Origin: Paramoeba atlantica
Lineage: Eukaryota > Discosea
Assembly (NCBI GenBank): GCA_977017575.1
Contig: CDRNVI010000170.1
Coordinates: 124,001-188,000 of the forward strand
Direction: 5' to 3'
DNA length: 64,000 nt
Shown here: positions 24,867-36,299 of the stretch, in pieces
Position numbering within the stretch: the first letter of the stretch is position 1
Layout of the letters: each line of letters opens with the position of its first letter
Program-made: the position numbers and the translations under genes
The notes under the pieces: model-generated
Told to the model about the DNA's origin: nothing
What the model saw: the letters and a program-made list of their open reading frames with translations, nothing else
Database searches by the model: none

Positions 24867-26087
24867 ACTATTTTTTTCCAAAAAAAAAAGACTATTTTTC
24901 TCTTTTCCAAATTCAAAGAAATGGGAAAGAAAAAAAACATCTTCGAAAAGAATTCAAAGTATTTCATCAATTTTTTGTTATCAAAAAAATAAGTTTTTTG
25001 TTTTTCGTTAGAATTCAATTTTCCAACAAAGAAATCCTCTTTGCAATTTCTCATTGAACCTCTTCATGAAATAATTTGAAAACAAACGTATTCTGTTTCC
25101 AAATTTTCAAAAGAGAGAGAAATAAACTGAAAGAAAAAGATAATTCTTTTTATTTTTTTTTTATTTCCAGAAAAGGAAAAGAAAAAAAAGAAAAGAAGAA
25201 AAATGATTTTCTTATTCAGAAATTGAAGTTGGTTGTTTTTTCTGTCTTTTGAATCAACAAAAAAATCACCTGCCACAAATTCAATTTTGTTTTGTTTCAA
25301 AATTTGAAACAGACAAAATAAAAATAACTCCAACATTTTTTTGATTTTTATTGTTCGAAGTTACAAAACTTCAAGCAAAAAATGTCACAAAAATGTCTGA
25401 GATATTTTTCAATGAAAAGAGATCCAACAAAATTTGAGATTGACTTTTTCAACTCAATTCAAACGATGTTCGATCTTATTTCCTTATTTAGACTTACAAA
25501 AAGTCACGATTGAATAGGACTATGTTTTTTTTTCCCCTCTGGTAGGAGAGAGCATCTATGAGGTATGTAACCCCTCTGAGAAGAAAGAGCAGCTTTTTTG
25601 ACCCAGAAAAGCTAATTTTGGAGTTCCAAAAAAGTGGACCAATCAAATAATGCCACGTCATTTCTTTCCTTACCCCTTTTTCCCCCAAAATTCTTATTTT
25701 ATTCTTCTTTGTTCTTTCTTTTGAACAACCCTTTTTTTGTTCTTTCACCTCTCAACTCATGAGTTTGTTTTTCCCTTTTCCTTTCTCTTTGTATCAAAAA
25801 AGAATTTCCACAAAAAGTTCAAAGGAACTCACAAACCCCCACACACACCACACTCCACACACCACACACACTACGAAAAACAAACAAAAAATTGAGAATG
25901 AAATCAAGAATTTAATTTGAAAAAGAGAACAAAACATTTTTTTTATTTATTCAACATAACAAGTGAGCTTTGTGAAATTTGTTTTTGTGTTGTGTGGTGT
26001 GGCCAAGAGGGGGGGTGGGGGGTAGTAGAGAAACACTCTTTTATCCACACTCAAACCCACAACAACATCAAATTGAGGGTGGGTCCA
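24867..26087. other. rDNA upstream spacer, no gene
   Basis: This should contain the Pol I promoter and 5' ETS of the minus-strand rDNA, but these are not recognisable from sequence alone. AT-rich; a short CA-rich patch (CACACACCACACT) lies near 25840-25870. There is no second 28S end within the window, so this is not the spacer of a tandem array as far as can be seen. Confidence 0.45.
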
Positions 26088-26837
26088 TCATTTTAAGAAA
26101 AAGAAAGGAAGAAAAAAAAGAAAAAAGATGAAAGAAAGAAAAAGGAAAAAAAAGAAAAATTGGGTTCTATCTTCTCTCTTTGAGTTCCAATTCCAAAAAA
26201 AAAGTTTCATCTGGCAACACAAAAGAGAGAACAAAAAAGCAGCTGTGTGTATTGTGTGTTATATATGTAATCTGTATATTTCCACATAACTAACTCATCA
26301 CTCCTTTGAAAAATGTTCCAAAGAGGCTGCAACATTTGTTTCTGTGAACAAATATTAAAGCCTTTTTAGTTTTTTTTTTCAATATATCCATTGCAAATTT
26401 ACCACCACCACCCCCCCCCCAAAAACCAAAATAGACCTTGCCCCTCTCCTATTTTATTCCATCCCTAAAACCTTGTCAACACAACCCCACCCCCCCTCCA
26501 ATATTTAACCACCCCCCACAATTATCCATATTATTCAACAAGGGTTGACCCATCCAAAGAAAAATAGAAGAAAAAAAGAAGAAGAAAAGAAGAAAAAGAA
26601 AAAAAATGAATCAATAAATAAAAAATCACCAACCCAAACAGGTATGTGGGGTTACCCATCAAAAAAACAGCAAACACAACACACAAACACAACAATATTA
26701 ACAACCAATTTACAAGAACAAATAAAAATATCCACAACTAAAAATCAAAACAACAACAATAACAACAACAACAACCCAAGAATAAGAAGAAGAATATAAC
26801 AAAAACAACAAAAAATACCAACACATTAATACACCAA
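26088..26837 (+). repeat. 0.8-kb tandem duplication, copy 1
   Basis: Begins CATTTTAAGAAAAAGAAAGG, continues through TTTCATCTGGCAACACAAA, a TATATATGTAAT patch, ACTAACTCATCAC, and AATGTTCCAAA...GCTGCAACATTTG, to AATACCAACACATTAATACACCA. Copy 2 directly follows (26850-27649). No coding function seen. Confidence 0.85.
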
Positions 26838-26849
26838 GAGGATCCCTCA

Positions 26850-27649
26850 ATCATTTTAAGAAAAAGAAAGGAAGAAAAAGAAAAAAAAAAGAAAAAGAAA
26901 AAAGATGAAAGAAAGAAAAAGGAAAAAAAAAAAGAAAAGAAAGAGAAAGAGAAAGAGAAAGAGAAAGATCAAAAGAAAGAAAAATTGGGTTCTATTTTCT
27001 CTCTTTGGTGTTCCAATCCCAAAAAAAGATTTCATCTGGCAACACAAAGAGAGAATTCCCCAATAGAAATCATTGCTTGCCACCACCATACACTGCAAAG
27101 GCAAAGCAGCTGTGTGTTGTGTGTTATATATGTAATCCATATATTTCCACATAACTAACTCATCACTACTTTGAAAAATGTTCCAAAAAGGCTGCAACAT
27201 TTGTTTATGTGAACAAATATTATAGCCTTTTTAGTGTTTTTCAATATCCCATGCAGATTACCACCCCCCCCCCCCAAAACCAAAATACACCTTGCCCCTC
27301 TCCTATCAACTCAACCCCACCCCCTCCAATATTTAGCCATCCCCACAATTATCCATGTTATCCAACAGGGTTGACCCATCTAAAGAAAAGAAAAAGAAAA
27401 AGAAAAAGAAAGAAAAAGAAAAAGAATAAATAAATAAAATATAAAATCTCCAACCCAAACACATGGTGTGGTTACCATCAAAAAATAGCAAACACAACAC
27501 ACAAAACACAACAATATAACAACACAAGAACAAATAAAAATATCCACAACCAAAAATCAAACAGCACAAACAACAACCAAGTACTACAATTAAAGAATAA
27601 AGAAGAATATAACAAAAACAATAAGAAATACCAACACATTAATACACCA
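26850..27649 (+). repeat. 0.8-kb tandem duplication, copy 2
   Basis: Same landmarks in the same order as 26088-26837. It differs by expansion of GAAA tracts, a 60-bp insertion around 27055-27110 (TCCCCAATAGAAATC... region) and scattered substitutions, so the duplication is not very recent. Confidence 0.85.
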
Positions 27650-27681
27650 ACCAACCAACCAACCAACCAACCAACCAACCA
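27646..27681 (+). repeat. (CCAA)n microsatellite
   Basis: About nine CCAA units directly at the end of tandem copy 2. Confidence 0.95.
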
Positions 27682-27839
27682 AATAAAAAAATAAACATAA
27701 AAAAAATAACAACCAACAAAACATAAAGGAAGGAAAATAGAAAACCCAAAATGGTGGACACAAAGACCTTTTTATTAAATCTTTGCTGATGACAGATTCC
27801 CTCCTCCTTCTCATAAAACATGGTACAAACAAACAACAA

Positions 27840-28025
27840 GTAGTAACAACAAATAACAACAATCAGAAAAACTTAAACAGTAAGAAAATGACAATAACAA
27901 TAACAACCAACAAGATATTAACAACAACCAACAACAACCAACAACAACCAACAATCAACAATCAATCAACAATCAACAATCAACAATCAATCACCAATCA
28001 CCAATCACAACACAAACCAATAAAA
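27840..28025 (+). repeat. CAACAAC/CAATCAA degenerate microsatellite
   Basis: Successive AACAACC, then AACAATC/AATCAATC, then CACCAATCACC units. Low complexity, no gene. Confidence 0.85.
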
Positions 28026-29183
28026 TAACAATACAGCAATAATTAACCTCAACCAAATAAATATCAACAACCAAAAACAAAAAAGGGAGAAAAGGGTGGG
28101 TGTTCAAGAGGAGGAGGAAGAAGGAAGGACAAAAAAAGAACAACCAAAAAAAAATCGGTTGCCACAAACACCCTCCCTCCTCTTTTAAATAACAAGAGGG
28201 CGAGGGTGTCACTCTTCTTATCTTCCTGAGGTTGTGAGAGGTGGTTCCACACATACAAATCAAAACAAAACTGGGAAATCGCCGAACAGAACCAGGGAGA
28301 TGCCATTGTCATGTCGAAACCCCCAACAACAACAACAAAAAAGCAAACACAATATAAAGGAAAAAAGATCAAACAAAAAAACAAAAAACAAAAAAACAAA
28401 AAACAAAAATGAGAAAGAGAAACAAAAAAGGTACAAAACAAAAATCCTTTTTAAAGGTCTCCCTTTTCCAACCATTTTCACACCTCTCTCTCCTAAAAAC
28501 AGAGAGCCATTGTGTTTTGCCAAGAGTTATACACTCTTTCTTTAGAGATCAAACAAAGGAAACAAAGGAAACAAAGGAAACAAAGGAAACAAAGGAAGAG
28601 AATAACAAGAAAAAGATAACAATAACAAGAAAAAAGAAAAACAGAATGGGTGAGGAATCAAAAAAAGAATGACACACAAAGAATAAAACACTGAGGCAAC
28701 AAAAAAAGAGAAAAAAAAAACCTTCAACAAAACTGTTCTCATCTCAAGGATGGGGGGGGGGTTCCCTCCCATGTACTCTCTCCCTCCCTCATATCACACT
28801 CTTTTGTATCATCATCATCGTCATCCATCCGCCACACCAGCCCTTCGGTCCAGAAGCTGGATATTCTTTCGTTTTTTTCTCGGTCAAACAAACACCAATG
28901 AACGAACACCTTCCCTTCCCCTCTTTCTTTCTTTTCCCCCCTCCTCTCTCTCTCGCTCCTTCCTTCTCACAAAAAAACACAAAAAAGAGGGAGCGGCTTT
29001 TGGAGATCTAAATAAAAAAGAGGGAGCGCTATTTTTTAAATTGGGTTCAAACACCCAACATTTTTCTTTTTGACTTCCCAAAAAAATTCAGAGTTCGTTT
29101 TTTCTTTTTTTTTTTTGCGTTTTGCTCTTTCCATTTTCTCCCTTCTCTCTCTTCTCTATCAGTGTCCCCTTCTTTTTCTTTTT

Positions 29184-29214
<31 letters not shown>

Positions 29215-29820
29215 CAAGAAATTTTTGATGATGTTGAAGGAAAAGTTGTTGTTCTCTTTTTACTTCCGCCCAGCCCTGTTTTCTTTTTCTTTTCTTTGAC
29301 TTCTTTTTTCTTTCTTTTTTCTTTTTCTTTTTTTCTTTTACCATCAAAAAATCGAGAAGTTTGTGGCTAAATTCTGTTTGTTTGTTTGTTTTCTCTTCTC
29401 TTTTTCTCTCTTTTTCTCTCTTTTTTCTCTTTTTTCTCTTTCTTCTCCTCTCTTTTTTCTTCTTTCTTTTCTTCTTTTCTCTTTAAATTCTGTTTATTTT
29501 GTTCTCTTTCTCTTTCTCTTTCTTTTTTCTCTCTTTTTTCTCTCTTTTCTCTCTTTTTTCTCTTTTTTCTCTCTCCCTTCTCTTTTTTTCTCTCTTTTGA
29601 AAGGAATTTTGATGATTCTTCCTTCTCTTCTTTGTCTGCCTTTGATCTTTTTATCATTCTTTTTAAACTTTTCTTTGTCAGAGTTACTCTTTTCTTCTTT
29701 TCTTGTTTTTTGATTTAAAAAAAGAATCAAGGGGGGGGAGCACAGGAAAACAAACAAGAAAATTGGTTGAGAACTCCTTTATTACTTGAGTGATGGGTGA
29801 TTTTATTGTGTGTGTGTATT
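28026..29820. other. no gene; simple-sequence region
   Basis: AAACAAAAAAC, (GGAAACAAA)n at 28555-28590 and long TTTCTC tracts (29120-29600). Apparent frames are Lys/Arg- or Phe/Ser-only products. Nothing else recognised. Confidence 0.5.
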
Positions 29821-29869
29821 CATACTCTCTGGGTTCTTTGAATTCTCAAATTAGAACCCAGAAAGAATG
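29821..29869 (-). repeat. hairpin repeat family HP, copy 3
   Basis: CATACTCTCTGGGTT (29821-29835) with a more degenerate right arm (AACCCAGAAAGAATGG, 29854-29869). The loop is the reverse complement of copy 1's. Confidence 0.75.
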
Positions 29870-30439
29870 GAGAGTCTAAAACAACAAAAACACCATAATC
29901 CCTCCCCCCCCTTGCTCCTGGGAAGAATCACTCAAAAAACAAGGGAGTTAGACCAGTTTTTGAAAAAAAAAAAAGATGATTTTTTTTTGAAAAAGAAGAA
30001 TTATAAAAGAAGATTAAAAAGGATCGAGTATGAAGGGATACTCTCGAGCTGGGTTTTCTCTCAATTTTTGTGTTTTCTTTCATTTCCTTGTTTTGAAGGA
30101 TTTACAATTTTCTCGTTGACTTTTCTTTTAAATTTTGAAACCTTTTTTGTGCTGAGCAATTTGTTCTTCTCTTGGGTATCCAACTCTCCCTCTTCTACAT
30201 CCCCCTTGGCCCCCTTTTGTGTCTTTTCTTGATTTCTTTGAGACTTTTTGTCTCCTTCAGAGTAGGAGTGTATGTCAAAGACAGAAAAAAGATTGTCACG
30301 GATCCATGGGAAACCAGACAAAAGGGAAAAAAACGAAAAAAGAAAGTTGCCAACTTTCTTGGCGAAAACACTGGGAAACCCTTTGTTTCTGAGTTTCTGA
30401 GTTCCTGAGTTCCTGAGGTTCTGGAAAGAACTTCATTTT

Positions 30440-30509
30440 TTTATGACCTGGTCATAAAAATGACCCTGTCATGGAAAATGACCAGATCATAAAAATGATC
30501 AGGTTATGA
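30440..30509 (+). promoter_or_regulatory. array of four 13-bp palindromes upstream of an ORF
   Basis: ATGACCTGGTCAT, ATGACCCTGTCAT, ATGACCAGATCAT and ATGATCAGGTTAT follow each other with a 17-18 bp period, separated by AAAA or GGAAA. They end about 70 bp before the ATG at 30579. Spaced palindromes of this type look like binding sites for a dimeric protein; no such protein is known here, and tandem-repeat origin alone is possible. Confidence 0.5.
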
Positions 30510-30578
30510 AAAAATTTAGATAACTCGTCAAACGTCCATTTCCCAATTTCCCAAAAAACAAAACCAAAAGGAAAAAAA

Positions 30579-31169
30579 ATGACTGACAAAATCCCAAATG
30601 TTCAAGTTCTTTCTCTTCTCGATGATGAAGCCCCTCCCATGTTGAAGGAAAGTCATTCATCTCAAATTAAAGGTCCATTTTCACTCATTTCCCTCAACCA
30701 ATGCAATTTCCATCTCACCCCACAACAACAGGTACAGACTATACCTTGACCATACTCCTCATTGGAAAGGAGGTCAGCTTTGAACTCAAGAACACATGAC
30801 TCATTATTTGGAGTTAAAGTGCCCTCTGATGCTTTCGGAAAGCTTCCCACCCCACATGATGTTTGGAGAACCTGCCTCGTTCTGGACAATGAGAAGATGT
30901 TTAAAATATTCAAAACCCGTGAATTTACTCTTGAGAAGAAATCTGCTGTCAAGAAGGATGAAAATTCTAAAGACAACAACACCAATGAAATAGCTCTTCT
31001 TAAGACTTTGATTCCAATTGTAGAAGACGTCTGTGGGGAATTCCGAATTATCTTGAACCAGTTACCCAAGGAGAAACCGGACAAAACCCAAAAAATGTTG
31101 GAACAACAAATGGTGATGCACCATTATCTCATGAAAATCTTGGAACGCACCACTGCCTCGCACCCCTAG
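30579..31169 (+). pseudogene. putative protein gene with one in-frame UGA
   Basis: One reading frame runs from an ATG (30579) to a TAG (31167-31169), 197 codons including the stop, broken only by UGA at 30747-30749. Composition is protein-like, unlike the surrounding simple sequence. It has a Ser/Gln-rich N-terminus, a central basic stretch, and a C-terminal helical region (ALLKTLIPIVEDVCGEF onward) with an amphipathic pattern. The UGA would be CGA before a single CpG transition; alternatively a short intron beginning near CAG/GTACAG at 30729 would remove it. No family recognised; it could be the ORF1 of a retroelement or a host gene. Confidence 0.45.
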
Positions 31170-31443
31170 TGGTTGTGTTGTTGAGTTGTTGGTTTTGATT
31201 TTAATTCTCATAATAAACCTGATTTTAATTCTTCGAATAAACCTGATTTTATTCTTTTTTTGTTCTGTTGAGCTCTTTGACTCTTGTTTTTGCGAAAAGA
31301 TGTGTGAAGAGTTTTTTTTCATCATTGTTTTTGAATTCCTTCTCTGAAATCAATCAAAAACGAGGAAGGAGGTTGAAATCAATTTTCGAAAAAAAAAAAA
31401 AAAAAAAAGGATTATAAAAAGGAGAAAAAAAAGAAGAGAAAGT
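31170..31443. other. no gene; flank of 5S
   Basis: AT-rich sequence with a tandem TGATTTTAATTCT repeat (31195-31250) and an A20 run just before the 5S gene. Confidence 0.5.
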
Positions 31444-31561
31444 GTCTTCGGTCATACCCAGTTGAAAGCACCCGATCCCATCAGAACTCGGAAGTTAAGC
31501 AGCTGTGGGCTCGGTTAGTAGAATGGTGGGTGACCACATTCGAATCCCGAGTGCTGAAGAC
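31444..31561 (+). rRNA. 5S rRNA
   Basis: The 5' GTCTTCGG pairs with the 3' CTGAAGAC, and internal blocks GATCCCATCAGAACTC, GAAGTTAAGC and GGTGGGTGACCAC are the standard eukaryotic 5S sequence, including the Pol III internal control region. Length about 118 nt. A long T-run (31565 onward) terminates it. It lies about 6.6 kb from the 18S gene and on the opposite strand, so it is linked to, but not part of, the rDNA unit. Confidence 0.97.
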
Positions 31562-31563
31562 CT

Positions 31564-31582
31564 TCTTTTTTTTTCTTTTCTT
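31564..31582 (+). terminator. Pol III T-run terminator of 5S
   Basis: CTTCTTTTTTTTTC, then further T-runs directly after the 5S 3' end; four or more T residues suffice for Pol III. Confidence 0.85.
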
Positions 31583-31732
31583 TTCTTTTTTCTTTTTTTC
31601 TTTTCTCAATTTTCTTCCTCACCAACCTTCTTTTTCTCTGTCTTGATGGTATCTTGAATCTTTTTTTTCTTTTCTTTTTTTTTCTTTTTACCCCCCACAC
31701 AAATTAAAAACTCTTTTTTTGAGATCATATAT

Positions 31733-31780
31733 TCATTCTCTCTGGATCCGAATTTTCAAATTAGCATCCAGAGAGTATGA
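31733..31780 (-). repeat. hairpin repeat family HP, copy 4
   Basis: TCATTCTCTCTGGAT (31733-31747) pairs with ATCCAGAGAGTATGA (31766-31780). The loop CCGAATTTTCAAATTAGC is the near-exact reverse complement of copy 1's loop, so this copy is inverted relative to it. Confidence 0.8.
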
Positions 31781-33643
31781 AAAGTCAAAAAACAAAACAA
31801 AAACAACAACAATATGTGATCAACATTGAAACACCTTCACAGTCCCACCACCATCTTTTTTTCTTCTTCTCCCTTTTCCTTTTCCTTTTCCTTTCCTTTC
31901 CAGAAGAATGAATTGTCTAGATGACCGAAATGGATTGAAACCTTTCTTTCGAAGTTTTCCTCATTCTATTGGCTTGTTGTCTCCTTGCAATGATGTACGA
32001 ACTGCTTGCCACTTTGCCTTGCGACAAGATGCGACATTACGATAACATGGCGATAACCTGTTTATTCTCTTATCAATAAATCAGTCTGTAAATTCCCTGT
32101 ACCGAATTGTGTTTGTGTGGCTGTGTTGTTCACGGATTCGTTTGCTTTCCTTTCTTTTTTCACTTCCTTTCTTTTTTCAATTCTCCTCCATTTTCTTTCT
32201 AATTTTTGTTTTGAAAAAAAAACTAAAAAAAAGAAGAAAAAAAGTAGAAAAGGAATCAAGAGGAAAGAGAAAAAAGAGAAAAAGAAAAGAAAAAACCACT
32301 GCTGGGGCTTGGGGGGGGGGAGGCCAAAAAAGAAACAGGAAGGAAATGGGCACCCCTGCTCTCCCCTCTTCTTCTTTGAAACTCTAAATCCCCTTCTCTC
32401 TCCCCAAGAAGTTGATGTACCTCTCCAGCACTGCTGGGGACCTACCAACCAAACGGCAAAGAAGACTTTTGGTGCTCAAAACGTCACTTGATCCTAATGG
32501 AAAAAACAAGATCCAGACAAAGAGAAAGAAAAAAGAGGAGAAAAAAGAAAAAGAAGAGAGAGAAAAAGAGACAAGAAAGAAAGAGAAAAGGAAAGAAAAA
32601 GAAAAGAAAGAAGAGAAAAAGAAGAGAGAAAAGAAAAAAAAGAAGGGAAAAAAGGGAGAAAAAAGAAAACCAAAAAGGAGGAAAAAGGAGGAGGAAAAAA
32701 GAAAAAGGAAGAAGAGACTCCTTGGAAAATAAAAGAAAAAAAAGAAAAGAAGTGAAGAAGACCTCTTCTCTCTCTTGTTTCGCTACGCTAACTCAGGGGG
32801 GTTGGACGGTCAGAAAAGAAAGAAGAAAAAGAAAGAAGGGGGTGGGGGAGGGGTAGAAAAGAAGAGAAAGGAGACATCATGATGAATGAAGTCAAGTTTT
32901 GTTGAACACAAAAAAAAAGAAAGAGAACAACAAAGCAGAGAGAGGAGAGAGGGAGAGAGAGGAAAACAAACAAAAAAAGTTGAGAGGATCTTTTTTTCCA
33001 CTTTTCCACACCCCGAAAAATTTAAGGTTCTAAATCACGAACCTCAAACTAGCTTTTTTTTTGTTTTTCGGTTTTCGTTTTGGGGCAAGAGAAGAAGAGA
33101 AAGAGAGAGGGAAAGGGAAAGAGAAAGAGAGAAAGAGAGAAAGAGAAAGTGAGAAAGAGAGAAAGAGAGAAGGAGAGAAAGAGAGAAAGGAAAAGAGGGA
33201 AGAGGAAAGAAAGAGAGAAAGAGAAAGAAGAGAGAGAGAAAGAAGAGGGAAAGAGGGAAAGAGAGAGAAAAGAGAAAGAGGGAAAGAGGGAAAGAGAAAG
33301 AGGGAAAGAGGAGAAAGAGAGAAGAGAAAGAGACTTTGTGGAACCACTTTGCGTTTTTTTGGTTGTGAGGTGTCTTTTTCTTTGGTTTTTTTACCTTTTT
33401 CTGTTCTTTTCTTTTCTTTTCTGTTCCTTTTCTTTTCTTGTTTTTTTTCTTTTCTTTCTTGTTTTTTCTTGTTTTCTTTCTTGGTGGATTCCCTTTTTGT
33501 ATTTGGCATTTATATATTATAATGTAATGGTGTATCTCCTCTCAAATCAAGAGGATATTTTTGTAAAATTTCTTTTTAGTCCAAAAAATAAAACAGACAA
33601 AAGTTTATCCTTTTTCTCGTCAGAGATTTACCCAGACGCTGGC
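31781..33643. other. no gene; purine tracts and dispersed module
   Basis: GAAA tracts at 32515-32760 and 33085-33340 yield only Lys/Glu/Arg frames. At 33012-33345 is the longer copy of the CCCGAAAAATT module described at 10553. Confidence 0.5.
33012..33345 (+). repeat. CCCGAAAAATT module with purine tract, copy 2
   Basis: CCCCGAAAAATTTAAGG, TTCTAAATCA, T-run, GAGAAA tract and GAGACTTTGT, in the same order as 10553-10650. Probably a dispersed element whose purine tract changes length. Confidence 0.6.
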
Positions 33644-33856
33644 AGGGAACATTGTATTGACTTGACTTGAGAGGGGGGAGGGGAGAGACTCATGAAAGGC
33701 AAGATGAAGTTGATTTTAATAAGCATTTTTTTTTTTTCGAATTGGTCAGAAAAAATAAAATATTTTTTTTTCCTGTTATTTATGCCTCTTTTCACACCCT
33801 ACTTTTTTTTTCAACAACCAATTTCATTTTGGAGGAGATCACCAAACACCCCCCTA
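33644..33856 (+). repeat. repeat E, uninterrupted copy (empty site for transposon H2)
   Basis: CAGGGAACATTGTATTGA, then AGGCAAGATGA, TTTTTCCTGTTAT, GCCTCTTTTCACA, TTTCAACAACCA, and ATTTTGGAGGAGATCA followed by a C-run. The same text occurs at 38926-39048 and resumes at 40147 after transposon H2. This copy shows the target before insertion. Confidence 0.8.
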
Positions 33857-33891
33857 CAGAACAGTTCTTTTTTGTCTTTTTTTTCACAAAT

Positions 33892-33963
33892 TCCCTTGTG
33901 GTGTAGTCGGTAACACGGTCGGCTTTCACCCGGCCACCCCGGGTTCGATTCCCGGCAAGGGAG
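33892..33963 (+). tRNA. tRNA-Glu (TTC)
   Basis: Acceptor TCCCTTG/CAAGGGA, anticodon stem GTCGG/CCGGC around loop CTTTCAC, and T-arm CCGGGTTCGATTCCCGG. A T12 terminator follows. Identical to the copy at 45015-45086 except for one base, the first anticodon position. Confidence 0.96.
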
Positions 33964-34098
33964 CTTTTTTTTTTTTACCTTCAATTTTGTGGAACCACTC
34001 CACCACACACACACCACACCATGTGTATGGAGGTGGTGGGGCAGAAATTGGTCTTATTTTTTGAGGTCATTGTTTGTTCTTTTGTTTTCTCCATCAAA

Positions 34099-34468
34099 AA
34101 TGGTGTATCTGTTTGTGGGTCCAGAAAACCAAGAAAAATTTGAAACTTTTTTCAAAAACAATTTTGAAAGTGTCAAATCACACTATCATCTTTTTTTGAA
34201 GGTTGATGGTGAGGGTGGTCCTCTTTCATCACCAATGTACCACCATTTTAGAAAGAATGGTATGGTTCTCAAAGATTTATTCTTTCAGTTTCTTTCATTC
34301 ACATCATCACAGCCTTTTTTACCTGTTTCTTTGGACAATTTTGCAAGAGCTAAACTACAAAAAGCATTTTTCGATTGTCGCAATTTCCAACTTCAACCCC
34401 CCCCCCCCCCCCCTCATAATTTGGTGCCTGGTTTCTCTCTCTCTTCCAGACACCCAAGCAAATGGTAG
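34099..34468 (+). CDS. hypothetical protein, unrecognised
   Basis: From an ATG at about 34100 an open frame of about 120 codons has balanced protein-like composition (hydrophobic and charged residues alternating, several aromatic residues) until it runs into a C-run coding for prolines. No family recognised. It starts 136 bp after tRNA-Glu. It may be an exon, a retroelement fragment or chance; I see no intron boundaries. Confidence 0.25.
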
Positions 34469-34539
34469 TGTTGACTTATGTTTCTGGGCAATCACACCTT
34501 CCAACAATTTAATAGAGTAAGACCTTTAACTTCTCGAAC

Positions 34540-34800
34540 AGATCTTTCGACTGCACCCAAGAAGCCATCCACACTTTCTTTGGCCAAACCTTTGCAAATG
34601 CATTGACACCTTGCAGTGTTTTTGGACAAAGGGGGTCATTGAAAAGAAACAAGGAACAACCGCTGACAGATTGCATGCAGGTGGGGATGCTGAGGATTAA
34701 CAGGGCTTTTCCAAGCAGAACATCCATCGGATGAAGTTTGTCCTTGGCTGGTTTCCTGGGTCTGTTTCTGCCCCCCTCTGGTGGACACTCCATGTTTTGT
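34540..34800 (-). pseudogene. fragment of YR retrotransposon (family of element YR-A)
   Basis: CCACACTTTCTTTGGCCAA, TTTGCAAATGCATTGACACC, CAAAGGGGGTCATTGA and AACCGCTGACAGATTGCA match 54662-54775 in order. That region of YR-A encodes the end of RT/RNase H and the start of the recombinase ORF. Only this piece survives; the right part (34690-34800) is not clearly matched. Insertion ends not seen. Confidence 0.7.
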
Positions 34801-35566
34801 CAGTTTGAAGTGAAGCCAGGGCCAAAGTAATATAAGACTTTTATAATATATGTGCTCCCACCCTGAGCCAGTTTCCTTTTCCGGCCAAAGTGTCATTCTT
34901 TCTTTTCATCCTTTTTTCTGTTTGTCCCTCTACCACTGTCAATTTTCGGTCTTCCACAGTGAAGCCAGGGCCGAATTTTATATCAAGGGCTTATATGTGT
35001 ATTGCGCTCTGCTGAGGGCATCTGGAATTACTAGTTTGTCTTTCCTGGTTTATGGAGAACTTGTCTCTCTCACCATTTGAGAGATGTTATAATTAGCCAA
35101 TTGTTTATCATGCCACTTCTTGATTTCTTCATCGAATTGCTCAAGTCCTTCAAGCTGTGGTGGTGGTCAGTGAATGCAACCACATCACATCCTTTGAATG
35201 AACTCTTTGAACTTTTCCATCGCCCAGTGCAACCCATAACACTCTCTTTTTCTGAGTTAGTGTGTATCCAGTGTGTGAGTTGTTGGAGATCTTTTTCAAC
35301 CCCAAAAAAAGAAAAAAAAAGTTCTTTTCTCTGGAAACCACAGGCCTGAAAATTTCTAGGAGAGGTTGGAAGCGCTTTAGATCCACGAGGTGGACTGAAG
35401 TTGTGGAAAACTCATCCTAAAAAGTAAGGAGGATGGAAAGAAAGAGAAAAAAAAAAGGCGGTGACTCAGATAAAAAAAATAATTTATTTTCGCAAAAAAA
35501 GTCTGTTTGTTGAGAGCTCTCTCCTCTTTCACAACAACAACTGGGGCGACTGGGAGTTTCCAGTTT
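34801..35566. other. no gene recognised
   Basis: A short imperfect duplication, GTGAAGCCAGGGCC followed by TATA-rich text and TATATGTG, is present at about 34808-34852 and 34960-35000. Otherwise unique AT-rich sequence without a recognised motif. Confidence 0.4.
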
Positions 35567-36028
35567 TCAACCATCCCCCTTGCTGGCCTTCCATCTTGGT
35601 TTCAAAGAAAATAGCCATAAGAAATAGATAACAGTTTTTTTTCCTTGTGAAAATTTGATTTTCACAGGGCCAGTCACTGTCATGGTGGACCCATCTCGAA
35701 AAATTTTCTGAGAGGCAATGACCCCCAACTTCTTTCGTATTTGTGAAGGGAGATCAAGTTGTCCCCAAAATTCTTTCTTCCCATTTTTCCGATTCGTTTT
35801 GGTTTTGGTAACATTATCATCTACCAAAAAGAAAAAGAGGGCCTCAGGGGAAATGTTGAATGAAAACCCGGCGAGAGAACCAATTTTTTGGAGCTTTTCC
35901 CCTCCACTAAAAGAATTTTTGTGTGTGTGAGCGAAAAGAATCTTTTGAAAAAAAAAACTCACGAGAGTGGTTTTTACCAATTTTTCAAGGGTCTTTGGGA
36001 TTCTTTGCGCCAGAACACAATGAACCAT
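35567..36028 (-). CDS. hypothetical protein, unrecognised
   Basis: A 153-codon frame with protein-like composition: a hydrophobic patch (FSFNISPEALFFFLVDD), a basic stretch, then a polar segment (FWGQLDLPSQIRKKLGVIA) and a beta-rich end with TMTVTGPVKIKF. No motif I can name. It ends at a stop at 35567, and neighbouring frames on the same strand do not obviously continue it. It could be a host exon or an old transposon ORF. Confidence 0.3.
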   Translation of the reverse strand: MVHCVLAQRIPKTLEKLVKTTLVSFFFQKILFAHTHKNSFSGGEKLQKIGSLAGFSFNISPEALFFFLVDDNVTKTKTNRKNGKKEFWGQLDLPSQIRKKLGVIASQKIFRDGSTMTVTGPVKIKFSQGKKTVIYFLWLFSLKPRWKASKGDG

Positions 36029-36299
36029 TTGTTCATTCGTTCGTTCATCATCATCTCGTGTTCGTTTCCACCTGCTGTTTTTTTCACTCTTTTTTTTCTG
36101 TTTGAAGCGTTTTGCTCTTTCCTAATCAAACAGAGACATTCTTCGGTCTCCCAAAAACTTCGATCATTAATTTGTTTTCCATTTCAAGAAGTTGAAAAAT
36201 AACACCTCCTCCTCTCCCACGCCATCTTGATCCCACCCAAAAATTTTGAGTTGTCTCATATTAAATGTTCTTTGTGAGCATTTGTGTATGAATCTCTGG

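Noticed and set aside
24867..26087. Pol I promoter
   Set aside because: Must be here, but no conserved sequence allows placing it.
27840..28025. CRISPR-like array
   Set aside because: Repeats are short degenerate microsatellite units without fixed spacers, in a eukaryotic genome.
33061..33670. 150-196 codon charged frames
   Set aside because: Encoded by the GAGAAA tract of the dispersed module; no believable protein.
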